NCBI GenBank assembly: GCA_947169395.1
Contig: CAMVPJ010000002.1
Coordinates: 1 to 64,000, forward strand
Source: an uncultured Caryophanales bacterium
GTDB taxonomy: Bacteria > Bacillota_I > Bacilli_A > RF39 > UBA660
Reading direction: 5' to 3'
Length of the DNA stretch: 64,000 bases
Below are positions 36,559 through 46,339 of the stretch, in pieces (within the stretch, counting starts at the first letter, position 1; every line of letters begins with the position of its first letter). The translations under genes and the position numbers were made by a program. A model generated the notes under the pieces. The model did not search any database and was not told the DNA's origin. It saw only the letters and a program-made list of their open reading frames with translations.

Positions 36559-38508
36559 TTAACCTACTGAATTTGTATTTTCTTTATCCTTATCTTTATC
36601 ATCTGTATTAGTTCCTGCTTGAATTGGTTCACTCTTACAACTCCATTTAGCAACCAATGTAGTATCACTAGTAATCTTAGTATCAAAATAGAATCTATTA
36701 CCATTTAAAGTCCAATACTCAAACTCACAATTAGTCTTAGTTGGATTACTTCTTGGTTCAGATGCTGTCTTATTATATTCAACAGTTTGGGCGCTAATAT
36801 TACCAGTTCCACCATCTAGACTAAATGATACAGTAAGACTCTTAGCCTTTGCAGTAGTTATTTTAAGAGTATCACCACTAGCTACCTCACTACCTTCTTT
36901 TTTACTTTGCTCTAGTATTGCACCCGCTTCTTTACTAGTAGACTCCTTTTCTTCAAATGTACATTTAATCTTGTTTTCATCACAGAAACTATTTACATCA
37001 TTAACTGTATACTTACCATTAGTAAAATCAGGATATACTGTAATTAGTGTTGCATAAGTAAGTTCAATAGCATCCCCTTTACTTAGTTTTTCACCAGATT
37101 TAACACTCTGCTCAATAACAGTATTCTCTTTATAATTACCACTCTTATCTACTTTCTTAGCAGTAACAACAACACTTACTCCTGCATCTTCTAATTTTTT
37201 CTTAACTGTATCAATATTCATACCAGTATAATCTTCAACAGTAATCTGTTTCTTACCCTTAGATATTGTAATAGTTACAGTACTACCCTTTTTAACTTTA
37301 CTATTTTCTTTAGGATTAACTTTAGTTACAATATTCTTTTTATATTTATCACTGTATTCTTTTTTCTCTTTTACTTTAAAGTCCTTTTCAAGAATTTCTA
37401 TTACATCTGCTTTCTTTTCACCAACTAATCCATTTGGAATAGATATATATTTACCTTTTAATTTACCAGCTATAATTGCAATTATAATACCTAACACAAG
37501 TACTCCAGCAACAATACCTAGTATAATCATGATCTTATTAAACTTCTTAGTCTCTTTAACTTCTTCTTCAGTTTCTTCAACTTCTTCTTTATGATTATTA
37601 AGTCTACTTAAATTAGGCATAACCTTAGTCTCATCTAAATCATTTTCTGGATACTGGTATACTATTCTTTTTTCATCACTTCTAACTGGATCCATACAAG
37701 TTTTTATATCTTCAAACATCTCACGAGCAGTATCATATCTATTTTTAGGATTTTTCGCACATGCTTTTAAAACTACATTTTCTACACTCTGTGGAATATC
37801 AGGAGATATACTTCTTACAGATGGAATTGGTTCACGCATCTGCTTAATAGCTATCTCAACTGCATTCTCGCCTTTAAATGGAAGTTTACCAGTAAGTAAT
37901 TCAAACATTAAAATACCTAATGAATATATATCACTTTTAATTGTCGAACCACTACCATTAGCTTGTTCTGGGGGTAAATAATGAACTGAACCCATTACTG
38001 AATTAGTTTGTGTAAGTTCATTATTATTAAGAGCCATCGCAATACCAAAATCAGTAATCTTAACTCTACCATCTTCTAATATCATTACATTTTGTGGTTT
38101 AATATCACGATGTATTATATAACTATCATGTGCACATGATACAGCAGAAGTAAGTTGTAACATAATATCTATTACTTCTTCTAGTGTTAGAACACCACGC
38201 TTTTTAATTAAACTTTTTAATGTTTTACCATTAATATATTCCATTACGATAAAATACTTACCATCATCTTCCCCTACATCATATACCTCTACTATATTAG
38301 GGTGTTTAAGTGAACTTGCAGAATTTGCCTCACGCTGAAATCTACGTACAAACTTCTCATCCTCTGCTAAATCTCCTCTTAATATTTTAACCGCAACCTC
38401 ACGTTCTAAAATTGTATCAAATGCTAAATATACATTAGCCATTCCACCTTCGCCAATTGATTTAATTATCTTATAGCGATTATCGATTAATTGTCCCTTA
38501 ATTATCAT
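36559..38508 (-). CDS. prkC: PASTA Ser/Thr kinase with an extra C-terminal InlB-type repeat
   Basis: This 649-aa membrane kinase senses cell-wall fragments. It has a kinase domain (1-270; GEGGMANVY, VAVKIL, HRDIKPQN, DFGIA), a membrane segment (about 325-350), and three outside PASTA domains (about 353-555). After these comes a further module (about 560-625; SLDGGTGNISAQTVEYNKTA...FEYWTLNGNRFYF...LVAKWSC) matching the InlB B-repeat/Flg_new family, then a charged tail. That addition is unusual for PrkC. It overlaps prpC by 11 nt, its matching phosphatase. Confidence 0.95.
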   Translation of the reverse strand: MIIKGQLIDNRYKIIKSIGEGGMANVYLAFDTILEREVAVKILRGDLAEDEKFVRRFQREANSASSLKHPNIVEVYDVGEDDGKYFIVMEYINGKTLKSLIKKRGVLTLEEVIDIMLQLTSAVSCAHDSYIIHRDIKPQNVMILEDGRVKITDFGIAMALNNNELTQTNSVMGSVHYLPPEQANGSGSTIKSDIYSLGILMFELLTGKLPFKGENAVEIAIKQMREPIPSVRSISPDIPQSVENVVLKACAKNPKNRYDTAREMFEDIKTCMDPVRSDEKRIVYQYPENDLDETKVMPNLSRLNNHKEEVEETEEEVKETKKFNKIMIILGIVAGVLVLGIIIAIIAGKLKGKYISIPNGLVGEKKADVIEILEKDFKVKEKKEYSDKYKKNIVTKVNPKENSKVKKGSTVTITISKGKKQITVEDYTGMNIDTVKKKLEDAGVSVVVTAKKVDKSGNYKENTVIEQSVKSGEKLSKGDAIELTYATLITVYPDFTNGKYTVNDVNSFCDENKIKCTFEEKESTSKEAGAILEQSKKEGSEVASGDTLKITTAKAKSLTVSFSLDGGTGNISAQTVEYNKTASEPRSNPTKTNCEFEYWTLNGNRFYFDTKITSDTTLVAKWSCKSEPIQAGTNTDDKDKDKENTNSVG

Positions 38509-39244
38509 ACTTATCCTCCTTATTCAAATATGCAATCGATATATTGTCGCTACCCCCTCTATTATTAGCCTTAAATATCAGTTTATCTAGTTTCTCATCG
38601 ATATCCATTTCATTATTATTTAATACTTTCATAATAGTATCATCATCTAACATGTTAGTAAGTCCATCACTACATAAAAATATACCATCAACTCCAAGTT
38701 CAACATTGAAAATATCCATCTCAACATCAGGAGATGCACCAAGTGCACGCATTAATACATTTTTCTTAGGATGATTCTTAGCATCCTCTTCTGTAATCTC
38801 ACCCGACTTAACAAGCAAATTAACTAACGTATGATCAACTGTTACTTTGTGTAATTTTTTATTCTTAATTACATAACCAGATGAATCTCCAATGTTACCA
38901 ACAAGCAAGAAGTCTTTTGTTAGAAGTGCAAGAACCATAGTAGTACCCATACCAGCAGACTCTTTATGTTCTGCAACATATTTATATATTAATGCATTAG
39001 CTTCTTTAACTATATCACTAATCCAATTAATTGCATCTTCTTTATTTCCTACACTACTTATACTTTTAAATCTAGTTGCGATATGATTTAGCGCAATACT
39101 ACTTGCTACTTCACCATCCTTGTGTCCTCCCATACCGTCTGCAACAGCCATTAAAATCTCGCCACTTGCATTTTCAACGATATTAACACTATCTTCATTA
39201 CGTTCTCTTACTTTACCCGGATCAGTTATATACGAGTACTTCAT
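38498..39244 (-). CDS. prpC: PP2C-type protein phosphatase
   Basis: This 248-aa metal-dependent phosphatase reverses phosphorylation by PrkC. The PP2C motifs are present: RERNEDS, ADGMGGHKDGE, GDSSGYV, LCSDGLTNML and GGSDNISI. It overlaps rlmN upstream and prkC downstream, so the three are translated from one mRNA. Confidence 0.96.
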   Translation of the reverse strand: MKYSYITDPGKVRERNEDSVNIVENASGEILMAVADGMGGHKDGEVASSIALNHIATRFKSISSVGNKEDAINWISDIVKEANALIYKYVAEHKESAGMGTTMVLALLTKDFLLVGNIGDSSGYVIKNKKLHKVTVDHTLVNLLVKSGEITEEDAKNHPKKNVLMRALGASPDVEMDIFNVELGVDGIFLCSDGLTNMLDDDTIMKVLNNNEMDIDEKLDKLIFKANNRGGSDNISIAYLNKEDKYDN

Positions 39245-40266
39245 AATTCCTCCTTATAATTTGCTCGAAGTTGTCCACACGCAGCAGATACCTTACTACC
39301 AAATTCTCTTCTAATTGTAACACTTATATTATTTTTTTTCAATATATCATAGAACTCTAATATAGAATTCTTACTACTTTTTTTAAATTCAATATGACTA
39401 GTCTCATTGTAAGGTATTATATTTACATAACAGTTTATTCCTTTTAATAAATGAGATAGCTCTATCGCACAATCCTTAGTATCATTAACTCCTTTAAGCA
39501 TTATATATTCGAAAGTTACTCTTCTATTAGTTACTTTAATATAATCTTTAATACTATCAATTAACTCTTCTATTTTATATGCTTTATTAATATTCATTAT
39601 CTTATTTCTAATCTCATTATTAGGAGCATGCAGACTAATTGCCAGATTAACCTGTTTATCATACTTGGTAAACTCTCTAATCTTAGGTACAATACCACAA
39701 GTGGAAACCGTTATATGTCTACTACCTAAGGCAACACCATTATTATCATTTATGATATCAATAAAGTTAATTACATTATCATAGTTATCAAAAGGTTCTC
39801 CAATACCCATTAATACTACGTGAGTAATTCTATCCTTAATATCTTCTTCTATTTTAAGTATTTGCATAACCATTTCAAATGATTCTAAATTACGTACTTT
39901 CTTAAGTCTACCAGACTCACAAAATGCACACCCCATATTACAACCTACTTGTGTTGAAATACACAAACTATTGCCATAATCATGATACATAAGTACTGCT
40001 TCTACTTTATTGTTATCAGATAGACCAAATAAATATTTTTTAACATCAACATCTTCTTTTTTAGTTAGAATCTCAATATCACTAAAATAAAAATTATTAT
40101 TAAGTAATTCAATCACATTCTTACTTACATTATGCATATCATTAAAACTTTTGACTCTCTTTTTATATAGCCAATCATATACTTGTTTAGCTTTAAACTT
40201 TTTGTATCCATTATCTATAAAAAACTTTTCTAAATCTTTATAACTAATATCATATATACTGCGCAC
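39241..40266 (-). CDS. rlmN: 23S rRNA/tRNA adenine C2-methyltransferase
   Basis: This 341-aa radical SAM enzyme methylates A2503 of 23S rRNA and A37 of some tRNAs. The iron-sulphur motif CNMGCAFC, the GIGEPFDNYDNV segment and the C-terminal region with the second catalytic Cys (AACGQL) are present. The start appears to be GTG at 40266 after AGGTGG; no in-frame ATG lies near. It heads the prpC-prkC-rsgA-rpe operon. Confidence 0.95.
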   Translation of the reverse strand: MRSIYDISYKDLEKFFIDNGYKKFKAKQVYDWLYKKRVKSFNDMHNVSKNVIELLNNNFYFSDIEILTKKEDVDVKKYLFGLSDNNKVEAVLMYHDYGNSLCISTQVGCNMGCAFCESGRLKKVRNLESFEMVMQILKIEEDIKDRITHVVLMGIGEPFDNYDNVINFIDIINDNNGVALGSRHITVSTCGIVPKIREFTKYDKQVNLAISLHAPNNEIRNKIMNINKAYKIEELIDSIKDYIKVTNRRVTFEYIMLKGVNDTKDCAIELSHLLKGINCYVNIIPYNETSHIEFKKSSKNSILEFYDILKKNNISVTIRREFGSKVSAACGQLRANYKEEL

Positions 40267-40320
40267 ACTACCACCTGCAATCTATATTTATTTTACCATA
40301 AATAAATACCAATGCATAGA

Positions 40321-40346
40321 AAAAAGTTGAAAATAATCAACTTTAA
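40321..40346 (-). terminator. Intrinsic terminator of the dockerin gene
   Basis: AAAGTTGA and TCAACTTT form an 8-bp stem followed by six Ts on the minus strand, 13 nt past the stop. Confidence 0.85.
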
Positions 40347-40358
40347 CATTTTTAAACA

Positions 40359-41870
40359 CTATCTTTTATATGGTAATTCAGATATAGAACCACCTATATA
40401 TAGGTTTATAATACTTACATCAGTTGTATCAATTACACCATCTAAGTTAACATCAGCTGCCTTTTTTCCAATTTCTGTTAAATTAAATTTTGAACTACCA
40501 GCAATATATCCAGATAACACTGTTGCATCAGTTGTGTCAACCACACCATCAGAATTAACATCACCATATTTAATATTTGCATTATCTTCTTCTACAGTTC
40601 CCTTATATGGCAAATCTTTATATTCATTCCACTTAGCTAAATGACGAGTTAAAATTATTCTATCTATATCATCAATTTTTCCATCGCTATTTACATCAGC
40701 ATTTCTCTTTTGTGTTTCATCTAACGTATAATCTTTAAAATTTGCTAAGTATCTTGTTAAGTATACTTTATCTAAATTATTAACTGTTCCATCTTTGTTT
40801 ACATCACCATATTTAATATTTGCATTATCTTCTTCTACAGTTCCCTTATATGGCAAATCTTTATATTCATTCCACTTAGCTAAATGACGAGTTAAAATTA
40901 TTCTATCTATATCATCAATTTTTCCATCGCTATTTACATCAGCATTTCTCTTTTGTGTTTCATCTAACGTATAATCTTTAAAATTTGCTAAGTATCTTGT
41001 TAAGTATACTTTATCTAAATTATTAACTGTTCCATCTTTGTTTACATCACCATATTTAATATTAATTGCTGCTTTTTTTACAGTACAATATCCATCAGTA
41101 GGATTTCCTTCATTACAAATATACTCTCCAATGTAATGAGTAGGACCAATAGTTCCATTCGCACTCTCACTTACATATTTTCTTAATGTAGTTTGATCTA
41201 CTACATTAACATTTCCATCTTTATTTACATCAGCAAGTTTAATCTGATACTCATCAAATTCTGCTAGTTCTCCCACATATCTTTGCAACTCATCAGCATC
41301 TACTATGTTAATGTTACCATCTTTATTTACATCACCAATTCGATATGCAACCTCTCTTACTGTTTCTGATGTTTCTGAATTATTTTCATTTGAATTATTA
41401 GAATTTATTGCTCTTTTATATACACAATATCTACCACTAATTGTACCCTCATTACAAATATATTTTCCAATCGAATGTGTCGTACCAATAGTACCACTTA
41501 TAGTCTCACTTACATATTTTCTTAAAACACTATGGTCTACTACATTTACAACTCCATCTTGATTTACATCCGCAAGTTTCGTTTGATAATCATCAAACTC
41601 TACTAACTCCGATACATATTTTTGCAAATCATCGGCATCTACTATGTTAATTTTACCATCTTTATTTACATCACCAATTCGATATGCAGTCTCCCTTACT
41701 GTTTCATAATTATCTGAAACTGAATTTCCCATTAAACTTGATAAACTTCCTGTTTCAAACAATAAAACTACAACAAACACCAACACAGCAACAATAGCAA
41801 CAATAAATATTTTCTTATTCCTTTGCATAATCGATTCATTATTACCTTTCTTTTCAATACCATTTTTCAT
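40359..41870 (-). CDS. Membrane-anchored multi-dockerin protein
   Basis: This 503-aa protein has a short inside tail, one membrane segment (about 19-42) and then five dockerin type I units outside, each with paired calcium loops (GDVNKDGKINIVDADDL...ADVNQDGVVNVVDHSVL). Between units are short linkers; the first two units are each followed by a Cys-containing spacer (YICNEGTISGRYC). Dockerins bind cohesins in cellulosome-like assemblies, but no cohesin or glycosidase is in the window and five dockerins in one chain without an enzyme is uncommon. It may be a calcium-dependent surface scaffold. Confidence 0.88.
   Translation of the reverse strand: MKNGIEKKGNNESIMQRNKKIFIVAIVAVLVFVVVLLFETGSLSSLMGNSVSDNYETVRETAYRIGDVNKDGKINIVDADDLQKYVSELVEFDDYQTKLADVNQDGVVNVVDHSVLRKYVSETISGTIGTTHSIGKYICNEGTISGRYCVYKRAINSNNSNENNSETSETVREVAYRIGDVNKDGNINIVDADELQRYVGELAEFDEYQIKLADVNKDGNVNVVDQTTLRKYVSESANGTIGPTHYIGEYICNEGNPTDGYCTVKKAAINIKYGDVNKDGTVNNLDKVYLTRYLANFKDYTLDETQKRNADVNSDGKIDDIDRIILTRHLAKWNEYKDLPYKGTVEEDNANIKYGDVNKDGTVNNLDKVYLTRYLANFKDYTLDETQKRNADVNSDGKIDDIDRIILTRHLAKWNEYKDLPYKGTVEEDNANIKYGDVNSDGVVDTTDATVLSGYIAGSSKFNLTEIGKKAADVNLDGVIDTTDVSIINLYIGGSISELPYKR
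40561..41064. repeat. 243-bp tandem repeat in the dockerin gene
   Basis: The sequence TCACCATATTTAATATT occurs at 40561, 40804 and (partly) 41047, a period of 243 bp or 81 codons. Two full copies appear identical, which points to recent duplication or gene conversion of one dockerin unit. Confidence 0.95.
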
Positions 41871-41901
41871 ACATCATCCTCCTCATTATTAATGATACAT
41901 T

Positions 41902-41934
41902 AAAAAAGAGATAAAATCAATACCTTATCTCTTT
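41902..41934 (-). terminator. Intrinsic terminator of the YfhO-like gene
   Basis: AAAGAGATAA and TTATCTCTTT form a 10-bp stem with a T-tail on the minus strand; it overlaps the end of the gene. Confidence 0.85.
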
Positions 41935-44480
41935 ACTTTACACTTTTTTACACTATAAATAATTAAAATGCCAAGTGACACTAAAGATATAATCATACCC
42001 TTACCAAGACCTTCGGAATAATAAACTAGTTTTATCTTATGATTACCTTTACTTAAATTAAGTGTAATAAAATCTCCAATCATATTATACTTAACTTTTT
42101 TACCATTATCATAAATATTCCATCCTTTATCATATGGAATAGATAATAATAATTTAGCATCACTATTAGTATTAATATCACCAGTTACTTTATTCTTACT
42201 AACTTTAACATTTTTAAGCTGATTACTCTTTAATTTATTATAAACTTTATTAAATACATCTTCATCAAAATAGTATAAATAAGCTTTATCTTTACCTTTT
42301 GCAATTGAATTATCTAATCTCATCTTAATAGTACTATTAACATACTTATTATCTAAACTGACAGTTCCTACATTCTCACTATCAAGAGATTCTACATACT
42401 CATCATTTATATAAACCGTTTCATACACTGACCAGTTTATCGCAACATCATAATCTACTGTTAAATATATCTTTTTACTATCTGTATTTATATCAAATTC
42501 ATAAGATCCATCTTCTAAATATCTTTTAGGAAGTGGTTTTAATATTTTATCATCTATCCCACTAATACTACTTACAAATTTATTTATATTTTCAAAACTA
42601 TTTTTATTGCTTACTTTATAATTAGATGCATTATTATCAATTAAATAACCAAGTGATAGTACATAAGGATTTTCATAAAGATAAATATTCTTTTTTTCAT
42701 ATATTTTTTTAAACGAATTATACTTAGTTATTTCAAATTTAGATTTATATTTATAATAAGTGTCCGTAAGTTCATCCTTACTATTTATATATTTAATACC
42801 AAGTAATGTATCAAATATAGGTAATTTATTTACATCATATATAAGTGTCGTATAAGTAAGAGAACCACCGTGCTTATGAAAGAATCTATATAAATCTCCA
42901 TCATTAGTAGATAAAGCTGTTGTAAAGCCATTAGTTGAACACGTATAACTATCTAAATAGCTATAATAATAGTTACCATCCATACGATAGAAATCATTAT
43001 CAATACTATTCAAATTATTGCATGCTTCATTATAAAACATCGAATAACTATTAACAACTTTCAGTGATTTAACTGTAACAAGTGTATCAGTATAATTGAT
43101 TGTAAGCTCAGTAAGAACAGCAAGTAATATAATTATACCTACTATCCATTTTTTATTAATTCTAGTATAGATAAAGAATAAAGTTAAATAAATTAATCCA
43201 ATTACAACACTTAATATAATATCAGTATTTGATAAGAACACTAAATATATCTTACTTATTTTGTAACTTATAAATATGTATAGTAATCCTAATATTATAA
43301 AATATCTTAATTTAATTTTATCTTGATTGTAAAAACATTTACTAGCTAGATAAATTAAAAAGAATGTATAAAAATATGAAAATCTTGATATATAACCATT
43401 AGGAAAAGAAAACTCTTGCCAAAATAATTGTAAATGTGGAATAGTTAAACTAGCTATAAAGAATAATATAATTAATAAACTCATGATCTTTTCTTTTCTT
43501 TTAATCTTCTTATTAAAGAAATATAGAATTGATAAAGCAAATGAGAATAAGGATACATATATAACTGGTCTATTTCTTCCTAATACTGATGTTGTATTAT
43601 GTGTACCAATATATGTTTTAGAAAATACATTACCTAAAAATGTTTTATATATTGTAACTAAATTAAAATCAAGCAAATTTCTATCTAAACTAAAACGCAT
43701 TACATGACTTATATTGATAATTGCAGGAATTAATATAAATGCTGAAATACCTCCGGCAAGTAAACTAAAGAGAGCAAATCGAATTAATATCTTACCATAT
43801 ACTTTTATATTTTTAAATTTATATTTAGAGAATAATTCATACAAGAAATATATAACACAAAATATACATAGCATATATGCCATATAAAAGTTAAACATAA
43901 TAGCAAGTGATAGTGTAATTACATAATATATTGGTTTATTATCAATTAATTTATTTATACCTATCATAACAAGCGGAGCCATATATATAACATCAAACCA
44001 CATATTATTAAAGTAATATACTGTTGTAAATCCCATTAATGCATAACTAGTTGAAAATATTAAATTAGTAAATTTATTACCATATTTATAATCTAAGAAT
44101 CTATTCATAAATAGACCGCACAAGCCAAACTTCATCATTAGAATAATAAATGTCATAAATGGTGTATCTACTTTAGATATAAACATATAAAATATGTTAA
44201 AAGGACTAGCTAGATAATATGCAAATGTACTTGCCATATTACCACCTAAGCCTTTAGAAAATGAATAAAATATTGAATCACTACCTACAAGTACATTATG
44301 TATATAGTTATATAAAGAATTATATTGACTAGCCATATCAGCAAGTAAGTAATTCTCTCCATTTTTAAAGTTAGTTCCATGGCTTATTATTTCTAAAGTA
44401 ATAGTAACACCTAATATAATTAGTATTGGGATAATAAATGCAAATATATTAATTAATAGTTTTTTTCTATCTAACTTCAT
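41925..44480 (-). CDS. YfhO-family polytopic membrane protein
   Basis: This 851-aa protein fits the YfhO family: an N-terminal half of about 12 membrane segments with a GT-C glycosyltransferase-like layout (ENYLLADMASQYNSLYNYI, SFSKGLGGNM), an extracellular C-terminal domain and a final membrane segment with a KKCKVKR tail. Members help glycosylate lipoteichoic acid or other wall polymers in Bacillota. It is a single-gene unit. The exact donor and acceptor cannot be told. Confidence 0.88.
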   Translation of the reverse strand: MKLDRKKLLINIFAFIIPILIILGVTITLEIISHGTNFKNGENYLLADMASQYNSLYNYIHNVLVGSDSIFYSFSKGLGGNMASTFAYYLASPFNIFYMFISKVDTPFMTFIILMMKFGLCGLFMNRFLDYKYGNKFTNLIFSTSYALMGFTTVYYFNNMWFDVIYMAPLVMIGINKLIDNKPIYYVITLSLAIMFNFYMAYMLCIFCVIYFLYELFSKYKFKNIKVYGKILIRFALFSLLAGGISAFILIPAIINISHVMRFSLDRNLLDFNLVTIYKTFLGNVFSKTYIGTHNTTSVLGRNRPVIYVSLFSFALSILYFFNKKIKRKEKIMSLLIILFFIASLTIPHLQLFWQEFSFPNGYISRFSYFYTFFLIYLASKCFYNQDKIKLRYFIILGLLYIFISYKISKIYLVFLSNTDIILSVVIGLIYLTLFFIYTRINKKWIVGIIILLAVLTELTINYTDTLVTVKSLKVVNSYSMFYNEACNNLNSIDNDFYRMDGNYYYSYLDSYTCSTNGFTTALSTNDGDLYRFFHKHGGSLTYTTLIYDVNKLPIFDTLLGIKYINSKDELTDTYYKYKSKFEITKYNSFKKIYEKKNIYLYENPYVLSLGYLIDNNASNYKVSNKNSFENINKFVSSISGIDDKILKPLPKRYLEDGSYEFDINTDSKKIYLTVDYDVAINWSVYETVYINDEYVESLDSENVGTVSLDNKYVNSTIKMRLDNSIAKGKDKAYLYYFDEDVFNKVYNKLKSNQLKNVKVSKNKVTGDINTNSDAKLLLSIPYDKGWNIYDNGKKVKYNMIGDFITLNLSKGNHKIKLVYYSEGLGKGMIISLVSLGILIIYSVKKCKVKR

Positions 44481-44513
44481 AATTTTTACCTCGATTTAAT
44501 TATATACTAACGA

Positions 44514-44540
44514 GAAAAAAAACTCAAGGTTATTCTTGAG
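44514..44540 (-). terminator. Intrinsic terminator of the first SASP gene
   Basis: CTCAAG and CTTGAG arms with an AATAAC loop are followed by eight Ts on the minus strand, just past the stop. Confidence 0.88.
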
Positions 44541-44541
44541 C

Positions 44542-44730
44542 TTACATGTTTCTATTATTTAAGTACTCTTCCCCAAGCTTAACTAATCTTTTAGTCATCT
44601 CGCCACCAACAGTACCATTTAATCTACTTGATGTATCTGCACCTAGTTTAATTCCAAGTTCACGAGCTATTTCATATTTTAAATTCTCGATAGCTTCTTT
44701 AGAACCATTTACAACTAACTTATTGTTCAT
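44542..44730 (-). CDS. Alpha/beta-type small acid-soluble spore protein
   Basis: This 62-aa SASP coats and protects DNA in dormant spores and feeds outgrowth after cleavage by the Gpr protease. Family signatures are clear: AIENLKYEIARELGI with the Gpr site, and TSSRLNGTVGGEMTKRLV. A GGAGGTG ribosome site and a sigma-G-like promoter precede it. It is a paralog of the next gene; both have their own promoter and terminator. Confidence 0.96.
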   Translation of the reverse strand: MNNKLVVNGSKEAIENLKYEIARELGIKLGADTSSRLNGTVGGEMTKRLVKLGEEYLNNRNM

Positions 44731-44746
44731 ACTACACCTCCAGTAA

Positions 44747-44775
44747 TATTATTGACAAAATTCGCACTATTATAC
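44747..44775 (-). promoter_or_regulatory. Sigma-G-like promoter of the first SASP gene
   Basis: GTATA (44771-44775) and AATAATA (44747-44753) are 17 nt apart on the minus strand; the forespore sigma-G consensus is GHATR and CATWMTA. Confidence 0.6.
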
Positions 44776-44776
44776 T

Positions 44777-44800
44777 AAAAAAAGATAGTAGTAACTATCC
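44777..44800 (-). terminator. Intrinsic terminator of the second SASP gene
   Basis: GATAGT and ACTATC arms with a TACT loop are followed by seven Ts on the minus strand. Confidence 0.85.
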
Positions 44801-44813
44801 ATTTTTAATATAA

Positions 44814-45020
44814 TTATTTAGTTTGGTAACTAGATCCACCTAAGTGTTGTTCACCCATTTTAACTAATCTCTTAGTAATTTCTCCTCCAACAGAACCATT
44901 AGCTCTTGAAGTTGCATCTGGACCCATAGTAACACCTAATTCTGAAGCTATTTCATATTTCATTTTTTCGATAGCTTGTTTAGCACCAGGTACTACAAAT
45001 TGATTATTCTTATTATTCAT
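44814..45020 (-). CDS. Alpha/beta-type small acid-soluble spore protein
   Basis: This 68-aa SASP has the signatures [15 protein letters not shown] and [17 protein letters not shown]. It is expected in the forespore, bound to DNA. AGGAGGTGA precedes the ATG and a good sigma-G-type promoter lies upstream. Together with its neighbour it is the best evidence in the window that the organism forms spores. Confidence 0.97.
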   Translation of the reverse strand: MNNKNNQFVVPGAKQAIEKMKYEIASELGVTMGPDATSRANGSVGGEITKRLVKMGEQHLGGSSYQTK

Positions 45021-45042
45021 ACATTCACCTCCTGTACACTAA

Positions 45043-45071
45043 TAGAATGTGCACAAAAAGTTATTTCATAC
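45043..45071 (-). promoter_or_regulatory. Sigma-G-type promoter of the second SASP gene
   Basis: GTATG (45067-45071) and CATTCTA (45043-45049) are 17 nt apart on the minus strand. Both match the sigma-G consensus (GHATR, CATWMTA) fully. Confidence 0.75.
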
Positions 45072-45092
45072 ATTTTTTTTATTGGTAATTAT

Positions 45093-46265
45093 TTACAATA
45101 TATCATCAAAGTTATTATTATCTAAATTACTAATTACTTCTATATTATTTATAGCCTCATCAATTAATGATTCATAATCAAAGTTTTTTTCATAAAGTTC
45201 ACACTTATCAAGTGTTGGATTAATAACAGGATGTTTTGGTACAAATACTGTACAACAATCTTCATATGGTAAAATACTAGTTTCATATGTACCAATTTTT
45301 TTTGCAATATCAATTATTTCTAATTTATCCATACAAGCAACAGGTCTAATTACAGGTATATCACATACATTATTTATTACATTCATACTACTTAATGTTT
45401 GTGATGCAACTTGACCAATACTCTCTCCATTAAATATAACTTGCATTTTATTCTTTTTTGCAAACTTTTCTGCTATACGATACATCATTCTGCGCATAAT
45501 AGTAATGATGTATTCTTCTTTTACATTACGAAGAATAGTCTCTTGTATTTTTGTAAAAGGTACAATATTTACTTTAATATTACCAGAATACTTATTAATA
45601 ATGTTAGCTAAACTAATTACTTTATTTTTAGCTTGGTCTGATGTATGTGGTGGAGATTCAAAGTATAAACACTCAATATCTACTCCACGCTTTAAGGCTA
45701 AATATCCAGCAACTGGAGAATCTATTCCTCCACTTAACATTAAAAGTGATTTACCTTGAATACCAACTGGATATCCACCTAATCCTTTAATTTCATTAAA
45801 ATAGATAAATGATCCTTCTACTCTAATTTCTATCTTAATATGCAATTCTGGATTATGGACATCAACTCTAACTTCCTTATTTTTTAAAATTTTAGTCGCA
45901 ACCATTTTATTAAAATCCATACTATGTGTCTCAAATCTTTTATCTGCTCTTTTAGTATCTACTTTGAATGTTTTAAAAGACTCATTTTTCACAAGATCAT
46001 AAACACTATCAATAATAGTATCACTATTATTATCTACTTTATAAGCAACAACTATACTATGAATTCCAAAAATATTTTTAAGTTTTTCTACAATAATATC
46101 TATATCACTAGATTCTATATATATTCTAGATCTATCTGATTTCATACTATAATTAATATTACCTAATATATTTTTAATATTATTAGTTAATTTTTTAATA
46201 AATACATTTCTATTACCTTTTTTTGTAGTTAGTTCTCCATATTTAATAAATATAAGTTTCTGCAT
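45093..46265 (-). CDS. thiI: tRNA 4-thiouridine synthase ThiI
   Basis: This 390-aa enzyme puts sulphur on U8 of tRNA and may also serve thiamine synthesis. It has an N-terminal ferredoxin-like/THUMP region (1-165), a PP-loop (LMLSGGIDSPVAGYLALKRG) and the Cys pair in PYEDCCTVF. No rhodanese domain is present, as usual in Bacillota. ATG 46265 is chosen since GAGGTG lies 5 nt before it; the frame opens 10 codons earlier. Confidence 0.94.
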   Translation of the reverse strand: MQKLIFIKYGELTTKKGNRNVFIKKLTNNIKNILGNINYSMKSDRSRIYIESSDIDIIVEKLKNIFGIHSIVVAYKVDNNSDTIIDSVYDLVKNESFKTFKVDTKRADKRFETHSMDFNKMVATKILKNKEVRVDVHNPELHIKIEIRVEGSFIYFNEIKGLGGYPVGIQGKSLLMLSGGIDSPVAGYLALKRGVDIECLYFESPPHTSDQAKNKVISLANIINKYSGNIKVNIVPFTKIQETILRNVKEEYIITIMRRMMYRIAEKFAKKNKMQVIFNGESIGQVASQTLSSMNVINNVCDIPVIRPVACMDKLEIIDIAKKIGTYETSILPYEDCCTVFVPKHPVINPTLDKCELYEKNFDYESLIDEAINNIEVISNLDNNNFDDIL

Positions 46266-46339
46266 AAAAACACCTCGCAAAAGATTATAACACACAACAA
46301 GTATTTACTCAAGTAAGTAAAATGTGCTAAAATTTAGGT

